DNA of 64,000 nucleotides from an uncultured Prevotellaceae bacterium (GTDB lineage Bacteria > Bacteroidota > Bacteroidia > Bacteroidales > Bacteroidaceae), in the NCBI GenBank assembly GCA_902801375.1, contig CADCIB010000002.1, positions 62,001 to 126,000 of the forward strand, given 5' to 3'. The notes under the pieces are model-generated. The model saw only the letters and a list, made by a program, of their open reading frames with translations. It searched no databases and was not told where the DNA came from. Numbering within the stretch: position 1 is the stretch's first letter; each line of letters opens with the position of its first letter. Shown here one piece after another: positions 8,857-17,651 of this stretch. A program made the translations under genes and the position numbers.

Positions 8857-10035
8857 ATGAAGAAAATCTTAACCATCATCGTATTCCTCGCATCATTTGC
8901 GAAATCTTATGCATTCACAGGAGAGGCTGAGATTAACGGCCTATGGTATAATATCGTGACCAAAGGAAAAACAGCTACAGTAATTCGTTATAAAGACATG
9001 CAACGGTATACTGGCGATATCGTCATCCCGGACAAGGTCAATTATGATGGTGTGGATTGTACTGTGACGGGCATAGAGAATTACGCCTTTATCGATTGTC
9101 CTGACATTACATCCGTCGTCATACCCAATACCGTAACGAGCATTGGGGAAGCTGCGTTCTCTCATTGCACAAAACTCACGCAAATCACGATACCCAATAG
9201 TGTTACCACGATTAAGTCGGATGCTTTTAGCCACACAGGCCTGACATCGATAACGATTCCGGGAAGTGCCACCTCGTATGATTCAGCCTTCAATAATTGT
9301 GAGCAATTGCAATCGGTAACTATATCAGATGGAGTTTCTACAATTTCGTCTGGTGCTTTCACCTCGTGTGTGAATTTGACGGAAGTGCATATTCCAAATA
9401 GTGTGACGAAAATTGAAGGTGGTGCATTCAGTCTCTGTTATAAACTCGCCTCTATTACAATACCTAATTCTGTGACAGTGATTGAAGGAGCATTTTCAGA
9501 ATGCTATGCATTGACTTCCATCATTATTCCTGGCAGCGTCACTTCGATAGGTTGGGGCTGTTTTAGTCTTTGCAGCGGTCTTCAGAGGGTAGAAATCAAA
9601 GCCGATAACAGTACCAAGATCAATGATAGTGCTTTCTTGAACTGTACCTCGTTGAAAACTGTCATCTTAGGAAAAGGTGTCACCAATGTCGCAGAAGAGG
9701 CTTTCGCTGGATGTTCCGAATTGGAAGATGTCTATTGTTATGCAGTGAATGTTCCCAAGACACATCGCTATACTTTCAAAGATTCTTATATTGAGTCTGC
9801 TACTCTTCATGTGCCAGAGGTGTCTCTCGGAAAATACGAGAACGCTACTCCTTGGAGTCAATTTGGAACCAAGCTGCCGATAACTGATGAAGCTACTCGT
9901 ATTGATTCGCCCATGATGAAAGATACACATGATGATACAGTTGTTATGGCCGACGGCAAAACCAGCAGTCAGCTCCACAAAGGTATCAACATCATTAGAA
10001 AGCAAGGGAAATTAATCAAAGTTCTCAAACAGTAA
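8857..10035 (+). CDS. BspA-type leucine-rich-repeat (LRR_5) surface or secreted protein
   Basis: 392 aa. Signal peptide at about residues 1-20 (FAKSYAF), then tandem LRR_5 repeats of about 23 residues from residue 60 to 310, each carrying blocks such as SITIPNSV, TSIGEAAF or FSHCTKLTQI. BspA-like proteins in Bacteroidales and oral bacteria bind host matrix proteins or other cells. The last 20 residues (GINIIRKQGKLIKVLK) resemble the short C-terminal tail of type IX-sorted proteins, but weakly. The ATG at 8857 is chosen over the TTG at 8848 because the signal peptide begins there. The gene lacks a clear promoter of its own and may be read from 7959. Confidence 0.85.
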   Translation: MKKILTIIVFLASFAKSYAFTGEAEINGLWYNIVTKGKTATVIRYKDMQRYTGDIVIPDKVNYDGVDCTVTGIENYAFIDCPDITSVVIPNTVTSIGEAAFSHCTKLTQITIPNSVTTIKSDAFSHTGLTSITIPGSATSYDSAFNNCEQLQSVTISDGVSTISSGAFTSCVNLTEVHIPNSVTKIEGGAFSLCYKLASITIPNSVTVIEGAFSECYALTSIIIPGSVTSIGWGCFSLCSGLQRVEIKADNSTKINDSAFLNCTSLKTVILGKGVTNVAEEAFAGCSELEDVYCYAVNVPKTHRYTFKDSYIESATLHVPEVSLGKYENATPWSQFGTKLPITDEATRIDSPMMKDTHDDTVVMADGKTSSQLHKGINIIRKQGKLIKVLKQ

Positions 10036-10087
10036 ATTTGCAAAAACAGTATTGAAAAATCATCTAATGACATGATGATAAAATATT

Positions 10088-10189
10088 TGCATTCATGACA
10101 CTTACGCTTTTGACGCAAAGCAGTTCGAACAGGTGTATGAGATGGGTGAACTTCGGATGGGCAACGGTAAAGCGAAGAAAGTGGTAAAC
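10088..10189 (+). pseudogene. Possible remnant of a gene 3' end (about 36 codons)
   Basis: Just upstream of the terminator at 10206, a short frame reads DTYAFDAKQFEQVYEMGELR then MGNGKAKKVVNR and stops at 10189. Its composition is protein-like, but an in-frame stop lies about six codons upstream and no start or ribosome site fits. It may be the surviving tail of a deleted gene whose terminator was kept. I do not recognise the family, and chance cannot be excluded. The remaining 10036-10087 shows nothing. Confidence 0.25.
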
Positions 10190-10205
10190 AGATAGTACAA
10201 AAAGT

Positions 10206-10235
10206 AAAGGCCGGACCTCAGAAAGTCCGGCCTTT
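10206..10235. terminator. Strong bidirectional terminator between the BspA-type gene and cutC
   Basis: Perfect hairpin: AAAGGCCGGAC (10206-10216) pairs with GTCCGGCCTTT (10225-10235) across a short CTCAGAAA loop. It has A and T tails on both sides, so it can stop the plus-strand genes and the minus-strand trmB-fucosidase-cutC group. Confidence 0.8.
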
Positions 10236-10254
10236 ATTGATGGTATAGATAAAG

Positions 10255-10938
10255 TTACGATAAGGCTTCGAGGATGGCTTGCACCTTTTGCGGGTCGGTG
10301 TCTTTCAGACCGTCGGGGTAAATGCTCGATGCGGATGCGTGAATCTCTTGACAGCCAGTGGCTTGCAGGATGCGTAGGGCATTCTCGGCGTTTACGCCTC
10401 CGCCGGGCATGATGATAATGCGGCCTGCGGCTTGCTGGTTGAGCTGGTGGAGTAGGGGGATGCCCTGTTCGGCTGTAGCGGCCTGTCCCGAGGTGAGGAT
10501 GCGACGACAACCTAACGTGATGATTTGCTCAAGGGCTTCTTCCGGTCGGCGACACACATCAAAGGCGCGATGAAAGGTGACGGGCAGTCCGTCGGCGGCT
10601 GCCATGAGGCGTTGCATGGCTGGTAGGTCGATGTCGTTTTCAGGGGTGAGTGCCCCCACGACAACGCTGTCGACGCCAGCTTCCCTGCATAGGCGAATGT
10701 CGCTCTCCATCGTGGCCACTTCCAGTTCGTTGTACACGAAATTGCCCTCACGAGGGCGGATAAGCACGTGGAGTGTGAGCTGTGGAAATCGTTCCTTGAC
10801 TAAATGAATCATTCCCATCGAGGGCGTCAGTCCGTCGAGCGAAAGGGCGGAGCAGAGTTCTATTCTTTCTGCACCGCCAGCGGCGGCTGCTTCAACGCTG
10901 CGAATGCTGGCAGCACAAACTTCTAAAAGGTATTTCAT
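10255..10938 (-). CDS. cutC: CutC family protein (copper homeostasis-type TIM barrel)
   Basis: 227 aa cytoplasmic protein that matches the CutC family along its whole length. It starts MKYLLEVCAASIRSVEAA and carries GGAERIELCSAL, the HVLIRPREGNF block, VGALTPENDID, TFHRAFDVC and the late GGGVNAENA motif. CutC proteins have a TIM-barrel fold. The name comes from a copper-tolerance phenotype in E. coli, and the biochemical role remains unclear. The gene lies 39 nt after the fucosidase stop on the same strand and ends in the strong terminator at 10206-10235, so it is probably the last gene of a trmB-fucosidase-cutC unit. The context does not suggest copper. Confidence 0.88.
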   Translation of the reverse strand: MKYLLEVCAASIRSVEAAAAGGAERIELCSALSLDGLTPSMGMIHLVKERFPQLTLHVLIRPREGNFVYNELEVATMESDIRLCREAGVDSVVVGALTPENDIDLPAMQRLMAAADGLPVTFHRAFDVCRRPEEALEQIITLGCRRILTSGQAATAEQGIPLLHQLNQQAAGRIIIMPGGGVNAENALRILQATGCQEIHASASSIYPDGLKDTDPQKVQAILEALS

Positions 10939-10977
10939 GAATTCGGGAGTTTCAGGAGTTCATAAACCCAGACAAGT

Positions 10978-12279
10978 TTATTTTGTCGTGATTTCTACGA
11001 TACGGTGGCTTTTGCCGTTAGCTTTGGGCAGCTGGACGGTGAGTCGCTGCACCTTTTTATTATAGGTATAGGACAGCTTTTGGCGTGATGCATAATCGAC
11101 GACTGCCTGAGGTTTCTTTGTGCAAGCCAATTCAATGGCTGGGATTTCTGCGTCGAACACATGCAGGAACACGCGGTTGCCCTTCTTCGTGCTCACGCCC
11201 CAAGGCATGTCGCCAGTTGGACCGGCCTTTGTGCCGTAGACGGTCTCTCCGTACACTTGAAGCCATTGACCCATGTCGTGGAGTCGGTCGAGGGCTGTTG
11301 CCGGCAGTTCACCATTGGGCTGCGGACCGATATTGAGCAGCAGGTTGCTGCCCTTCGAGGCCGCCTTCACCAACAGTTGAATGAGTTCTGCCGACGACTT
11401 GTAGTTCTGGTCGGCCACTTTATAGCCCCACATGCCATTCATCGTCTGGCACATCTCCAATGGCAGCTGGCTCACCACTTGGTTGTCGGCCCATCCTGTG
11501 GTGTTTTCGCCAGGCAGGTCGCGCTCGAACATCTGGAAGTCTTCGCCTTCGATGGTGGCTTCGTGGTGGTTGTTGCCGATGAGGCAGCGCGGCTTGATGC
11601 TGTGGATGAAACGGTAGAACTCGGGCATGCGCCAGTTGAAAGGCACAGAGTCGGAGTCGTGATCCCAATAGCCGTCGAACCAGAGTCCCTCCACATTGGG
11701 ATAGTTGGTGAGCAGCTCGCTCACTTGGTTTTTCATGAACTGCAGGTAGTGGGGATAGTCAGGGCGCCGCTCTTTGCCCGTGTTCAGTCCTGTCCGTCCC
11801 ACGGGATAGTCGGGCCGAATCCAGTCGAGAATGGAATAGTAGAGGTGCAGTCGGATGCCTTCTTCTTGGCACGCCTCAGCCAGTTCGCCAATCACATCGC
11901 GCTCAAACGGTGTGGCGTCCACGATGTTATAGGGGCTTTCTGCCGTGTGGAACATCGAGAACCCGTCGTGATGGCGACTGGTAAACGTGATGTATTTTGC
12001 ACCAGATGCCTTGATGGCTCTTACCCATTCGTGCGCGTTGAACAAAATAGGATAGAAGGCAGAGGCTGCCTTGGCATACTCGGTGTGGTCGAGTCCGCTG
12101 TTCAGGTACCATTCGCCTTGGGCGAACATGCTGTAGATGCCCCAATGGAGAAAGATGCCGAAACGGTCGGCTTCAAATTCTTCGCGGGCTTTCAGGTTGT
12201 CTTCCGATGGCACGTATTGCGCCATCATAGGCAAACAGGTCATTACGGCTAATGCGCCTGCCATCAAGATTCTTTTCAT
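10978..12279 (-). CDS. Secreted alpha-L-fucosidase, GH29 family
   Basis: 433 aa with a signal peptide (MKRILMAGALAVMTCLPMMA). Glycoside hydrolase family 29 enzymes remove terminal alpha-linked fucose with retention of configuration. Visible motifs are the N-terminal FGIFLHWGIYS block, YITFTSRHHDGFSMF and the nucleophile region GLWFDGYWD with Asp202 as the expected catalytic nucleophile. The following C-terminal beta-sandwich is short. Targets for this family in gut and oral Bacteroidales are host mucin or milk glycans and some plant fucosides; the sequence alone does not decide. It is not part of a SusC/SusD locus here. A heptamer repeat tract (12286-12321) sits immediately upstream of its ATG, where the ribosome site would be. 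Confidence 0.9.
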   Translation of the reverse strand: MKRILMAGALAVMTCLPMMAQYVPSEDNLKAREEFEADRFGIFLHWGIYSMFAQGEWYLNSGLDHTEYAKAASAFYPILFNAHEWVRAIKASGAKYITFTSRHHDGFSMFHTAESPYNIVDATPFERDVIGELAEACQEEGIRLHLYYSILDWIRPDYPVGRTGLNTGKERRPDYPHYLQFMKNQVSELLTNYPNVEGLWFDGYWDHDSDSVPFNWRMPEFYRFIHSIKPRCLIGNNHHEATIEGEDFQMFERDLPGENTTGWADNQVVSQLPLEMCQTMNGMWGYKVADQNYKSSAELIQLLVKAASKGSNLLLNIGPQPNGELPATALDRLHDMGQWLQVYGETVYGTKAGPTGDMPWGVSTKKGNRVFLHVFDAEIPAIELACTKKPQAVVDYASRQKLSYTYNKKVQRLTVQLPKANGKSHRIVEITTK

Positions 12280-12285
12280 ATTCGT

Positions 12286-12321
12286 GGTGATGGGTGTTGG
12301 GTTGATAGGTGATGGGTGATT
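12286..12321. repeat. Degenerate GGTGATG-type heptamer tandem repeat
   Basis: Five 7-nt units (12286-12292, 12293-12299, 12300-12306, 12308-12314, 12315-12321) with one extra base at 12307. The tract fills the gap between the trmB stop and the fucosidase ATG. It is the same repeat family as at 48186-48276 and inside glmM. Confidence 0.65.
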
Positions 12322-12322
12322 C

Positions 12323-13087
12323 TTATTTCGCGCGCTCTTTTGTGCTCCGTTTGTCGCGTTTGTAGCTGCGATATTCGTCGAGTTCTATTTCCACATCGGG
12401 CTCCTCCAAAACTCCTTCGTGCGGCAGTTGGTACTTCATGTAGCGGATATTCAGTCCGCGGTCCATCCACATCCGCTCGTAGTAGGTCTGTATGGTGAGG
12501 ATGGGGTCATCTTGGAGGCGAGGGTCGTGGTAGAGATCTTCCGTGCGTAATAACATGGGCAGTTGGTTGTGCTCAATGAGATACGTCGTGTAAGTAAAAA
12601 GAAAGTTGGAATCAGTCTTCAGATGAATGATGCCCTTGTCTTTTAGGAAATGCCTGTATCGCTCCAAGAAGTAGGAGGAGGTGAGGCGTTTGCGAGGGTT
12701 TTTCATCTGCGGATCGCTGAAAGTGAGCCAAAGTTCCTGAACCTCATCGGTTGCAAAAAAACGGTCGATGATCTCGATGTTGGTGCGCAGGAAGGCAACG
12801 TTGGTGAGTTTTTCCTTCAGCGCCTGCGTGGCTCCAGTCCATAGGCGTGCACCTTTGATGTCCACTCCGATGAAATTCATGTGTGGGTAGAGGCGTGCCA
12901 GTTCTACGGTGTATTCCCCTTTCCCGCAGCCCAGTTCCACAACAATGGGATGGTCGTTATGGAAGAACTGCTCTCTCCAATGACCCCGCATGGCAAACTC
13001 CACATCCTTCATGGTGGAGTAGGGGTGCTCGAAAACATTCTCATAACGAGCCAAGTCGGCAAACTTCTCTAATTTTCCTTTGCTCAT
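12323..13087 (-). CDS. trmB: tRNA (guanine-N7-)-methyltransferase TrmB
   Basis: 254 aa, SAM-dependent enzyme that methylates G46 in the variable loop of tRNAs. The Rossmann motif I is seen as [19 protein letters not shown], followed by [12 protein letters not shown], then [10 protein letters not shown] and the diagnostic [17 protein letters not shown] (the FPDPWPKKRH-type motif, here diverged) and LKTDSNFLF. The C-terminus has an acidic-basic extension ending [10 protein letters not shown] TAnnTTTG promoter lies at 13108-13115, and the next gene downstream is the fucosidase after 43 nt of repeat sequence. Assignment is confident. Confidence 0.92.
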   Translation of the reverse strand: MSKGKLEKFADLARYENVFEHPYSTMKDVEFAMRGHWREQFFHNDHPIVVELGCGKGEYTVELARLYPHMNFIGVDIKGARLWTGATQALKEKLTNVAFLRTNIEIIDRFFATDEVQELWLTFSDPQMKNPRKRLTSSYFLERYRHFLKDKGIIHLKTDSNFLFTYTTYLIEHNQLPMLLRTEDLYHDPRLQDDPILTIQTYYERMWMDRGLNIRYMKYQLPHEGVLEEPDVEIELDEYRSYKRDKRSTKERAK

Positions 13088-13107
13088 AATGATAGATTAA
13101 CGTGCTG

Positions 13108-13115
13108 CAAAGGTA
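13108..13115 (-). promoter_or_regulatory. -7 promoter element for trmB
   Basis: Reads TACCTTTG on the minus strand, 20 nt upstream of the trmB ATG at 13087. The rest of the 319-nt gap 13088-13406 is AT-rich with repeated GAAAACTTTT words and no hairpin or riboswitch that I can see. Confidence 0.6.
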
Positions 13116-13345
13116 AACAAAAATGAGCAAAAAGACAAGGAAAAGTGAAAAGATTTTGGTTTTTTCGTTGTTTTTTCATTCGAATGAATCCCCTTGCGTC
13201 TATAACAGAATGCATGTGGAGTGAAAAAGTTTGTCGAATGTGGCAACCGTGAAACATGCAATTGTTTCCCAAAACGGAAAACTTTTGTGAAAACTTTTTT
13301 TGAAAGATTTTCCCAAAAGTATTTTTTTATTTCAGAAAATGGTTG

Positions 13346-13353
13346 TATCTTTG
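13346..13353 (+). promoter_or_regulatory. -7 promoter element for the nrdJ unit
   Basis: TATCTTTG, 53 nt upstream of the ATG at 13407. It probably drives nrdJ, folB, the amidase and the MCE protein. Confidence 0.6.
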
Positions 13354-13406
13354 CACGGAATTTGCGAACTTTCAGAAGGTAACAAACAAAAAATATATTT
13401 AAACGT

Positions 13407-15941
13407 ATGAAGACTTACTCCTATGATGAGGCATTTGAGGCCTCATTGAAGTATTTTAATGGCGATGAGCTTGCTGCCCGTGTGTGGGTGAACAAGTATG
13501 CCATGAAGGACAGTTTCGGAAATATCTACGAGCAATCGCCTGAGGACATGCACTGGCGCATTGCAAACGAGATAGCCCGCATCGAGAAGAAGTACGAGAA
13601 CCCAATGTCAGCCGAGGAGGTGTTCAAACTGCTCGACCACTTCCGCTACATCGTGCCTGCTGGCAGTCCGATGACGGGCATTGGCAACTCTTTCCAGGTG
13701 GCATCGCTTTCCAACTGCTTTGTCGTAGGCCTTGACGGTGACGCCGACTCCTATGGTGCCATCATGCGCATCGACGAGGAACAGGTGCAGCTGATGAAGC
13801 GTCGAGGCGGCGTGGGTCACGACCTGACACACATTCGCCCGAAAGGTTCGCCGGTGAACAACTCCGCACTGACATCAACAGGTTTGGTGCCTTTCATGGA
13901 ACGTTATAGTAATAGTACGCGCGAGGTGGCACAGGACGGACGACGTGGCGCACTGATGCTCTCCGTCAGCATTAAGCACCCCGACTCGGAATCGTTCATC
14001 GATGCAAAGATGACCGAGGGAAAGGTGACGGGTGCCAACGTCAGCGTGAAGATCGACGACGACTTCATGCAGGCCGCCATTGAGGACAAGGAGTATGTGC
14101 AGCAGTTCCCCGTCGACAGTGACGACCCGATGGTAAAGAAATCCATCCGCGCCAAGGAACTCTGGGAGAAGATTGTACACAACGCTTGGCAGAGCGCTGA
14201 GCCAGGCGTGCTGTTCTGGGATACCATCCTGCGCGAGAGCATCCCCGACTGTTACGCTGACCTGGGCTTCCGCACCGTCTCGACGAACCCATGTGGCGAG
14301 ATTCCACTCTGCCCCTACGACTCATGCCGCCTGTTGAGCATCAACCTCTATAGCTATGTGGTGAACCCCTTTACCAAAGATGCCTATTTCGACTATGAGC
14401 TGTTCCGCAAGCATGTGGGCTATGCCCAGCGTCTGATGGACGATATTGTCGACTTGGAGTTGGAGAAGATTGATCTCATCATGGAGAAAATCAAGTGCGA
14501 CCCGCAGAGCCAGGAAGTGAAGGGCTCGGAATATCACCTGTGGGAGAAGATCAAGCGCAAGAGTTCGATGGGACGTCGCACGGGTGTGGGTATCACTGCT
14601 GAGGGCGATATGATTGCTGCCATGCTGCTGCGCTACGGCACACAGGAAGCCACCGATTTCGCGGTCAACGTTCACCGCACATTGGCTCTGGCTGCCTACC
14701 GTTCGTCGGTGATGATGGCCAAGGAGCGTGGAGCGTTTGAGATTTTCGATGCCCAGCGCGAAGCTCAGAATCCGTTCATCCTGCGCTTGAAAGAAGCCGA
14801 TGCTGAGCTCTACGATTTAATGGTGAAATACGGTCGCCGCAACATCGCTTGTCTTACCATCGCCCCGACGGGCACAACGTCGCTCATGACACAGTCCACC
14901 AGTGGCATCGAACCAGTGTTCCTGCCAGTCTATAAGCGTCGCCGCAAAGTGAACCCCAACGATACGAATGTTCACGTGGACTTTGTCGATGAAGTGGGCG
15001 ACTCGTTCGAGGAGTATATTGTCTATCACAAGAAGTTCCTCGAGTGGATGCGCATCAATGGCATCGACACAGAGAAGCGTTACTCACAGGAAGAGATAGA
15101 GGAACTCGTAGCCCGCTCACCCTACTACAAGGCAACGGCCAACGACGTTGATTGGCTCATGAAAGTGAAGATGCAGGGAGCTATCCAGAAATGGGTGGAC
15201 CATAGCATCAGCGTCACAGTGAATCTCCCCAATGATGTCGACGAAGCGCTCGTCAACCGACTCTACGTAGAAGCTTGGCGTAGCGGCTGCAAAGGATGTA
15301 CCATCTATCGCGACGGTTCGCGCTCGGGTGTGATGATACAAGTGGAAAAGAAAAAGGAGAAGCCCGAACCTGCTCCCTGCAAATACCCCGAAGTGACCGA
15401 GGTGCGTCCTAAGGTGTTGGAGTGCGATGTGGTACGCTTCCAGAACAATAAGGAAAAGTGGGTGGCTTTCGTGGGACTCCTTGACGGCTATCCCTACGAG
15501 ATTTTCACCGGTCTGCAAGACGAAGATGAAGGCATCATGCTGCCTAAGTCGGTGACCAAAGGAAAAATCATCAAGCAGGTGAACGAGGACGGTTCAAAGC
15601 GCTATGACTTCCAATTTGAGAATAAGCGTGGCTACAAGACCACGGTAGAAGGTCTTTCCGAGAAGTTCAATCCCGAATATTGGAACTATGCGAAGCTCAT
15701 CTCAGGCGTGCTGCGCTACCGTATGCCTATCGAGCATGTTATCAAACTGGTCAGCTCGTTGCAACTCAAGAGCGAAAGCATCAACACTTGGAAAGTGGGT
15801 GTGGAGCGTGCGCTGAAGAAGTACATCACCGACGGCACTGAGGCCAAGGGACAGAAGTGCCCCAATTGTGGACACGAGAGTCTGGTGTACCAAGAGGGTT
15901 GCCTCATCTGTAAGAACTGTGGTGCCAGCCGCTGCGGGTGA
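13407..15941 (+). CDS. nrdJ: Class II (adenosylcobalamin-dependent) ribonucleotide reductase
   Basis: 844 aa enzyme that makes deoxyribonucleotides with a radical generated from adenosylcobalamin, so it needs neither oxygen nor the anaerobic activase. The reductase core has Cys104 in SLSNCFVVG, the finger-loop residues Asn294, Cys296 and Glu298 in NPCGEIPL, and LTIAPTGTTSLM near the phosphate-binding site. The C-terminus carries a zinc-ribbon-like tail (CPNCGHE...CKNCGASRCG) that holds the reducing cysteine pair in this subfamily. Length is normal for the family. It heads a likely operon with folB 25 nt downstream. No cobalamin riboswitch is visible in front of it. Confidence 0.93.
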   Translation: MKTYSYDEAFEASLKYFNGDELAARVWVNKYAMKDSFGNIYEQSPEDMHWRIANEIARIEKKYENPMSAEEVFKLLDHFRYIVPAGSPMTGIGNSFQVASLSNCFVVGLDGDADSYGAIMRIDEEQVQLMKRRGGVGHDLTHIRPKGSPVNNSALTSTGLVPFMERYSNSTREVAQDGRRGALMLSVSIKHPDSESFIDAKMTEGKVTGANVSVKIDDDFMQAAIEDKEYVQQFPVDSDDPMVKKSIRAKELWEKIVHNAWQSAEPGVLFWDTILRESIPDCYADLGFRTVSTNPCGEIPLCPYDSCRLLSINLYSYVVNPFTKDAYFDYELFRKHVGYAQRLMDDIVDLELEKIDLIMEKIKCDPQSQEVKGSEYHLWEKIKRKSSMGRRTGVGITAEGDMIAAMLLRYGTQEATDFAVNVHRTLALAAYRSSVMMAKERGAFEIFDAQREAQNPFILRLKEADAELYDLMVKYGRRNIACLTIAPTGTTSLMTQSTSGIEPVFLPVYKRRRKVNPNDTNVHVDFVDEVGDSFEEYIVYHKKFLEWMRINGIDTEKRYSQEEIEELVARSPYYKATANDVDWLMKVKMQGAIQKWVDHSISVTVNLPNDVDEALVNRLYVEAWRSGCKGCTIYRDGSRSGVMIQVEKKKEKPEPAPCKYPEVTEVRPKVLECDVVRFQNNKEKWVAFVGLLDGYPYEIFTGLQDEDEGIMLPKSVTKGKIIKQVNEDGSKRYDFQFENKRGYKTTVEGLSEKFNPEYWNYAKLISGVLRYRMPIEHVIKLVSSLQLKSESINTWKVGVERALKKYITDGTEAKGQKCPNCGHESLVYQEGCLICKNCGASRCG

Positions 15942-15966
15942 GATAAGCTGAAATCCTGACGACGAG

Positions 15967-16371
15967 ATGAAGATGACAACAGGATATATTTTTCTGAAGA
16001 ATGTGCGTTTCCATGCCCACCACGGTGTGTTGGAACAGGAGCGTGTCACAGGGGGCGACTTCCTGGTGAGTCTGCGCATGGGTTATCCGTTGGAGAAGGC
16101 TATGGAGAGCGACTGTGTGGACGACACGCTCAACTATGCCTCTGTCTACGAAGTGGTCAAACGTGAGATAGCTGTGCCTTCAGCGCTGTTGGAACATGTG
16201 GCGGGGCGCATCGTCAAAACCATCCGTCGAGAGTTTCCGGGAGTGGTGTCGATAGACCTGATGGTGACAAAGTGTAATCCGCCGATGGGGGCCGATTGCG
16301 ATGGCGCAGGCGTGGAACTGCACATGGATTTCCAAGACAATCATGTTGTAAAGCAAAGTGAATATGTTTAA
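15967..16371 (+). CDS. folB: Dihydroneopterin aldolase FolB
   Basis: 134 aa enzyme of folate synthesis that converts 7,8-dihydroneopterin to 6-hydroxymethyl-dihydropterin and glycolaldehyde. Family motifs: IFLKNVRFHAHHGVLEQE at residues 8-25, DDTLNYASVYEVV in the middle, LLEHVAGRIV with the usual helix Glu, and the C-terminal MVTKCNPPM with the conserved Lys. Length is normal for the family. It follows nrdJ by 25 nt and overlaps the following amidase gene by 8 nt, suggesting one transcript and translational coupling. Confidence 0.92.
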   Translation: MKMTTGYIFLKNVRFHAHHGVLEQERVTGGDFLVSLRMGYPLEKAMESDCVDDTLNYASVYEVVKREIAVPSALLEHVAGRIVKTIRREFPGVVSIDLMVTKCNPPMGADCDGAGVELHMDFQDNHVVKQSEYV

Positions 16372-17599
16372 GCGTGTATTGACATTACTGACGATGGTCT
16401 TTTTGGCCACAGCCATAAGCATGGCCGCCTCAAAACCTTTTGTGGTGGTCATCGATGCCGGACACGGTGGAAAAGACACGGGGTGCGTAGGGGCTATCTC
16501 GAAAGAGAAAGACCTGACGTTGAAAATGGCATTAGCCCTGGGACGATACATCGAAAAGAATTGCTCCGACGTGAAAGTGGTGTACACCCGCAAGACGGAC
16601 GTCTTTCTTGAACTCTGGCAACGGGCAGAGATTGCCAATCGCAACAAGGCAGACCTCTTTCTCTCGGTTCATATCAATGCCTTACCAGGAGGAAAAATCG
16701 CCCGTGGTTTCCAAACATACACTTTAGGAAAGGGGCGCGTAAGCGGCAGCAAGAAAGGTATTGCCGAGAACCTTGATGTGGCCAAACGCGAGAATGCCGT
16801 CATCGTTATGGAGAAAGACTATAGGCAGCACTATGAGGGCTTCGACCCGAATTCGCCCGAAAGCAACATCATGTTTGAGTTCATCCAAGACACCTATATG
16901 GAGCGCAGTGTGCAACTGGCAAAGTTCATGCAGCAGCATGTCTGCGCTGCCACGGGGCGTGCCAACGGTGGTGCCCATCAAGACAATCTCGCCGTCCTGC
17001 GTCTCACATCCATGCCCGGTTGCCTGCTGGAGTTGGGATTCATCTCCACAGCCGACGAGGAGCGATTCATGAACTCGAAGGATGCGCCTGAGAAATATGC
17101 CCGTGGCATTTACAACGCTTTTATCGCTTATAAGAAGAAATACCACGCCGGGGGTGCAAATGCCCCTTTAGCCCAGGTGCCCCAACCAGAGGCAAGTCAG
17201 GCACCACAGGAAACAAAGCCTCAAAAGCAGCAGGAAACCGTCCCGCAGGAAACAAAAGCGGAAAGCAAACGGCAGGAACCCCAGCCGGAACAAAAGCCAA
17301 AGGCAACCCAGGAAAGCATCAGTGATACAGACAGACCCGTCTTCAAGGTGCAGATTACGACGAGCGACCGTCAACTCAAGTCTGGCAGCAGCCAGTTCAA
17401 GGGCTTGACCGATGTCAGTTTCTATCGCGAGAACGGACTTTATAAGTACACTGTGGGCGATTCATCCAATTACAACGAAATATATCGGTTGTACAAAACC
17501 GTAAGGGAGAAAATACCCGATGCATTCATCATCGCATTCAAAAACGGCGAGAAGATGAACGTGCAACAGGCTATTCGTGAATTCAAGGCTAACCGATAG
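16364..17599 (+). CDS. N-acetylmuramoyl-L-alanine amidase (Amidase_3) with a C-terminal SPOR-like region
   Basis: About 411 aa secreted peptidoglycan amidase that cuts the bond between MurNAc and L-Ala, usually during daughter-cell separation. Signal peptide at residues 1-20, then the zinc-amidase domain: VVIDAGHGGKDTG (first zinc His), ADLFLSVHINALP (His) and LLELGFIST (catalytic Glu region). Residues about 260-325 are a low-complexity Q/E/K/P linker with repeated QETK and PQ words. The end resembles a SPOR-type septal peptidoglycan-binding domain (VFKVQITTSDRQLK to the C-terminus). The ATG at 16364 is preferred over the GTG two codons upstream. The start overlaps folB. Confidence 0.88.
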   Translation: MFKRVLTLLTMVFLATAISMAASKPFVVVIDAGHGGKDTGCVGAISKEKDLTLKMALALGRYIEKNCSDVKVVYTRKTDVFLELWQRAEIANRNKADLFLSVHINALPGGKIARGFQTYTLGKGRVSGSKKGIAENLDVAKRENAVIVMEKDYRQHYEGFDPNSPESNIMFEFIQDTYMERSVQLAKFMQQHVCAATGRANGGAHQDNLAVLRLTSMPGCLLELGFISTADEERFMNSKDAPEKYARGIYNAFIAYKKKYHAGGANAPLAQVPQPEASQAPQETKPQKQQETVPQETKAESKRQEPQPEQKPKATQESISDTDRPVFKVQITTSDRQLKSGSSQFKGLTDVSFYRENGLYKYTVGDSSNYNEIYRLYKTVREKIPDAFIIAFKNGEKMNVQQAIREFKANR

Positions 17600-17651
17600 G
17601 TAGTATGTTTCTTCGCTATAGTTTTAAGACATAAACTCATCAACCATCATT

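Noticed and set aside
11161-12252. Long open frame on the plus strand opposite the fucosidase gene.
   Set aside because: It is the antisense of a clear GH29 gene; high-GC codon use keeps the opposite frame open. No promoter and no family resemblance.
13088-13406. Possible cobalamin riboswitch in front of the B12-dependent ribonucleotide reductase gene.
   Set aside because: The leader after the promoter is only about 50 nt, AT-rich, and has no B12-box or pairing blocks.
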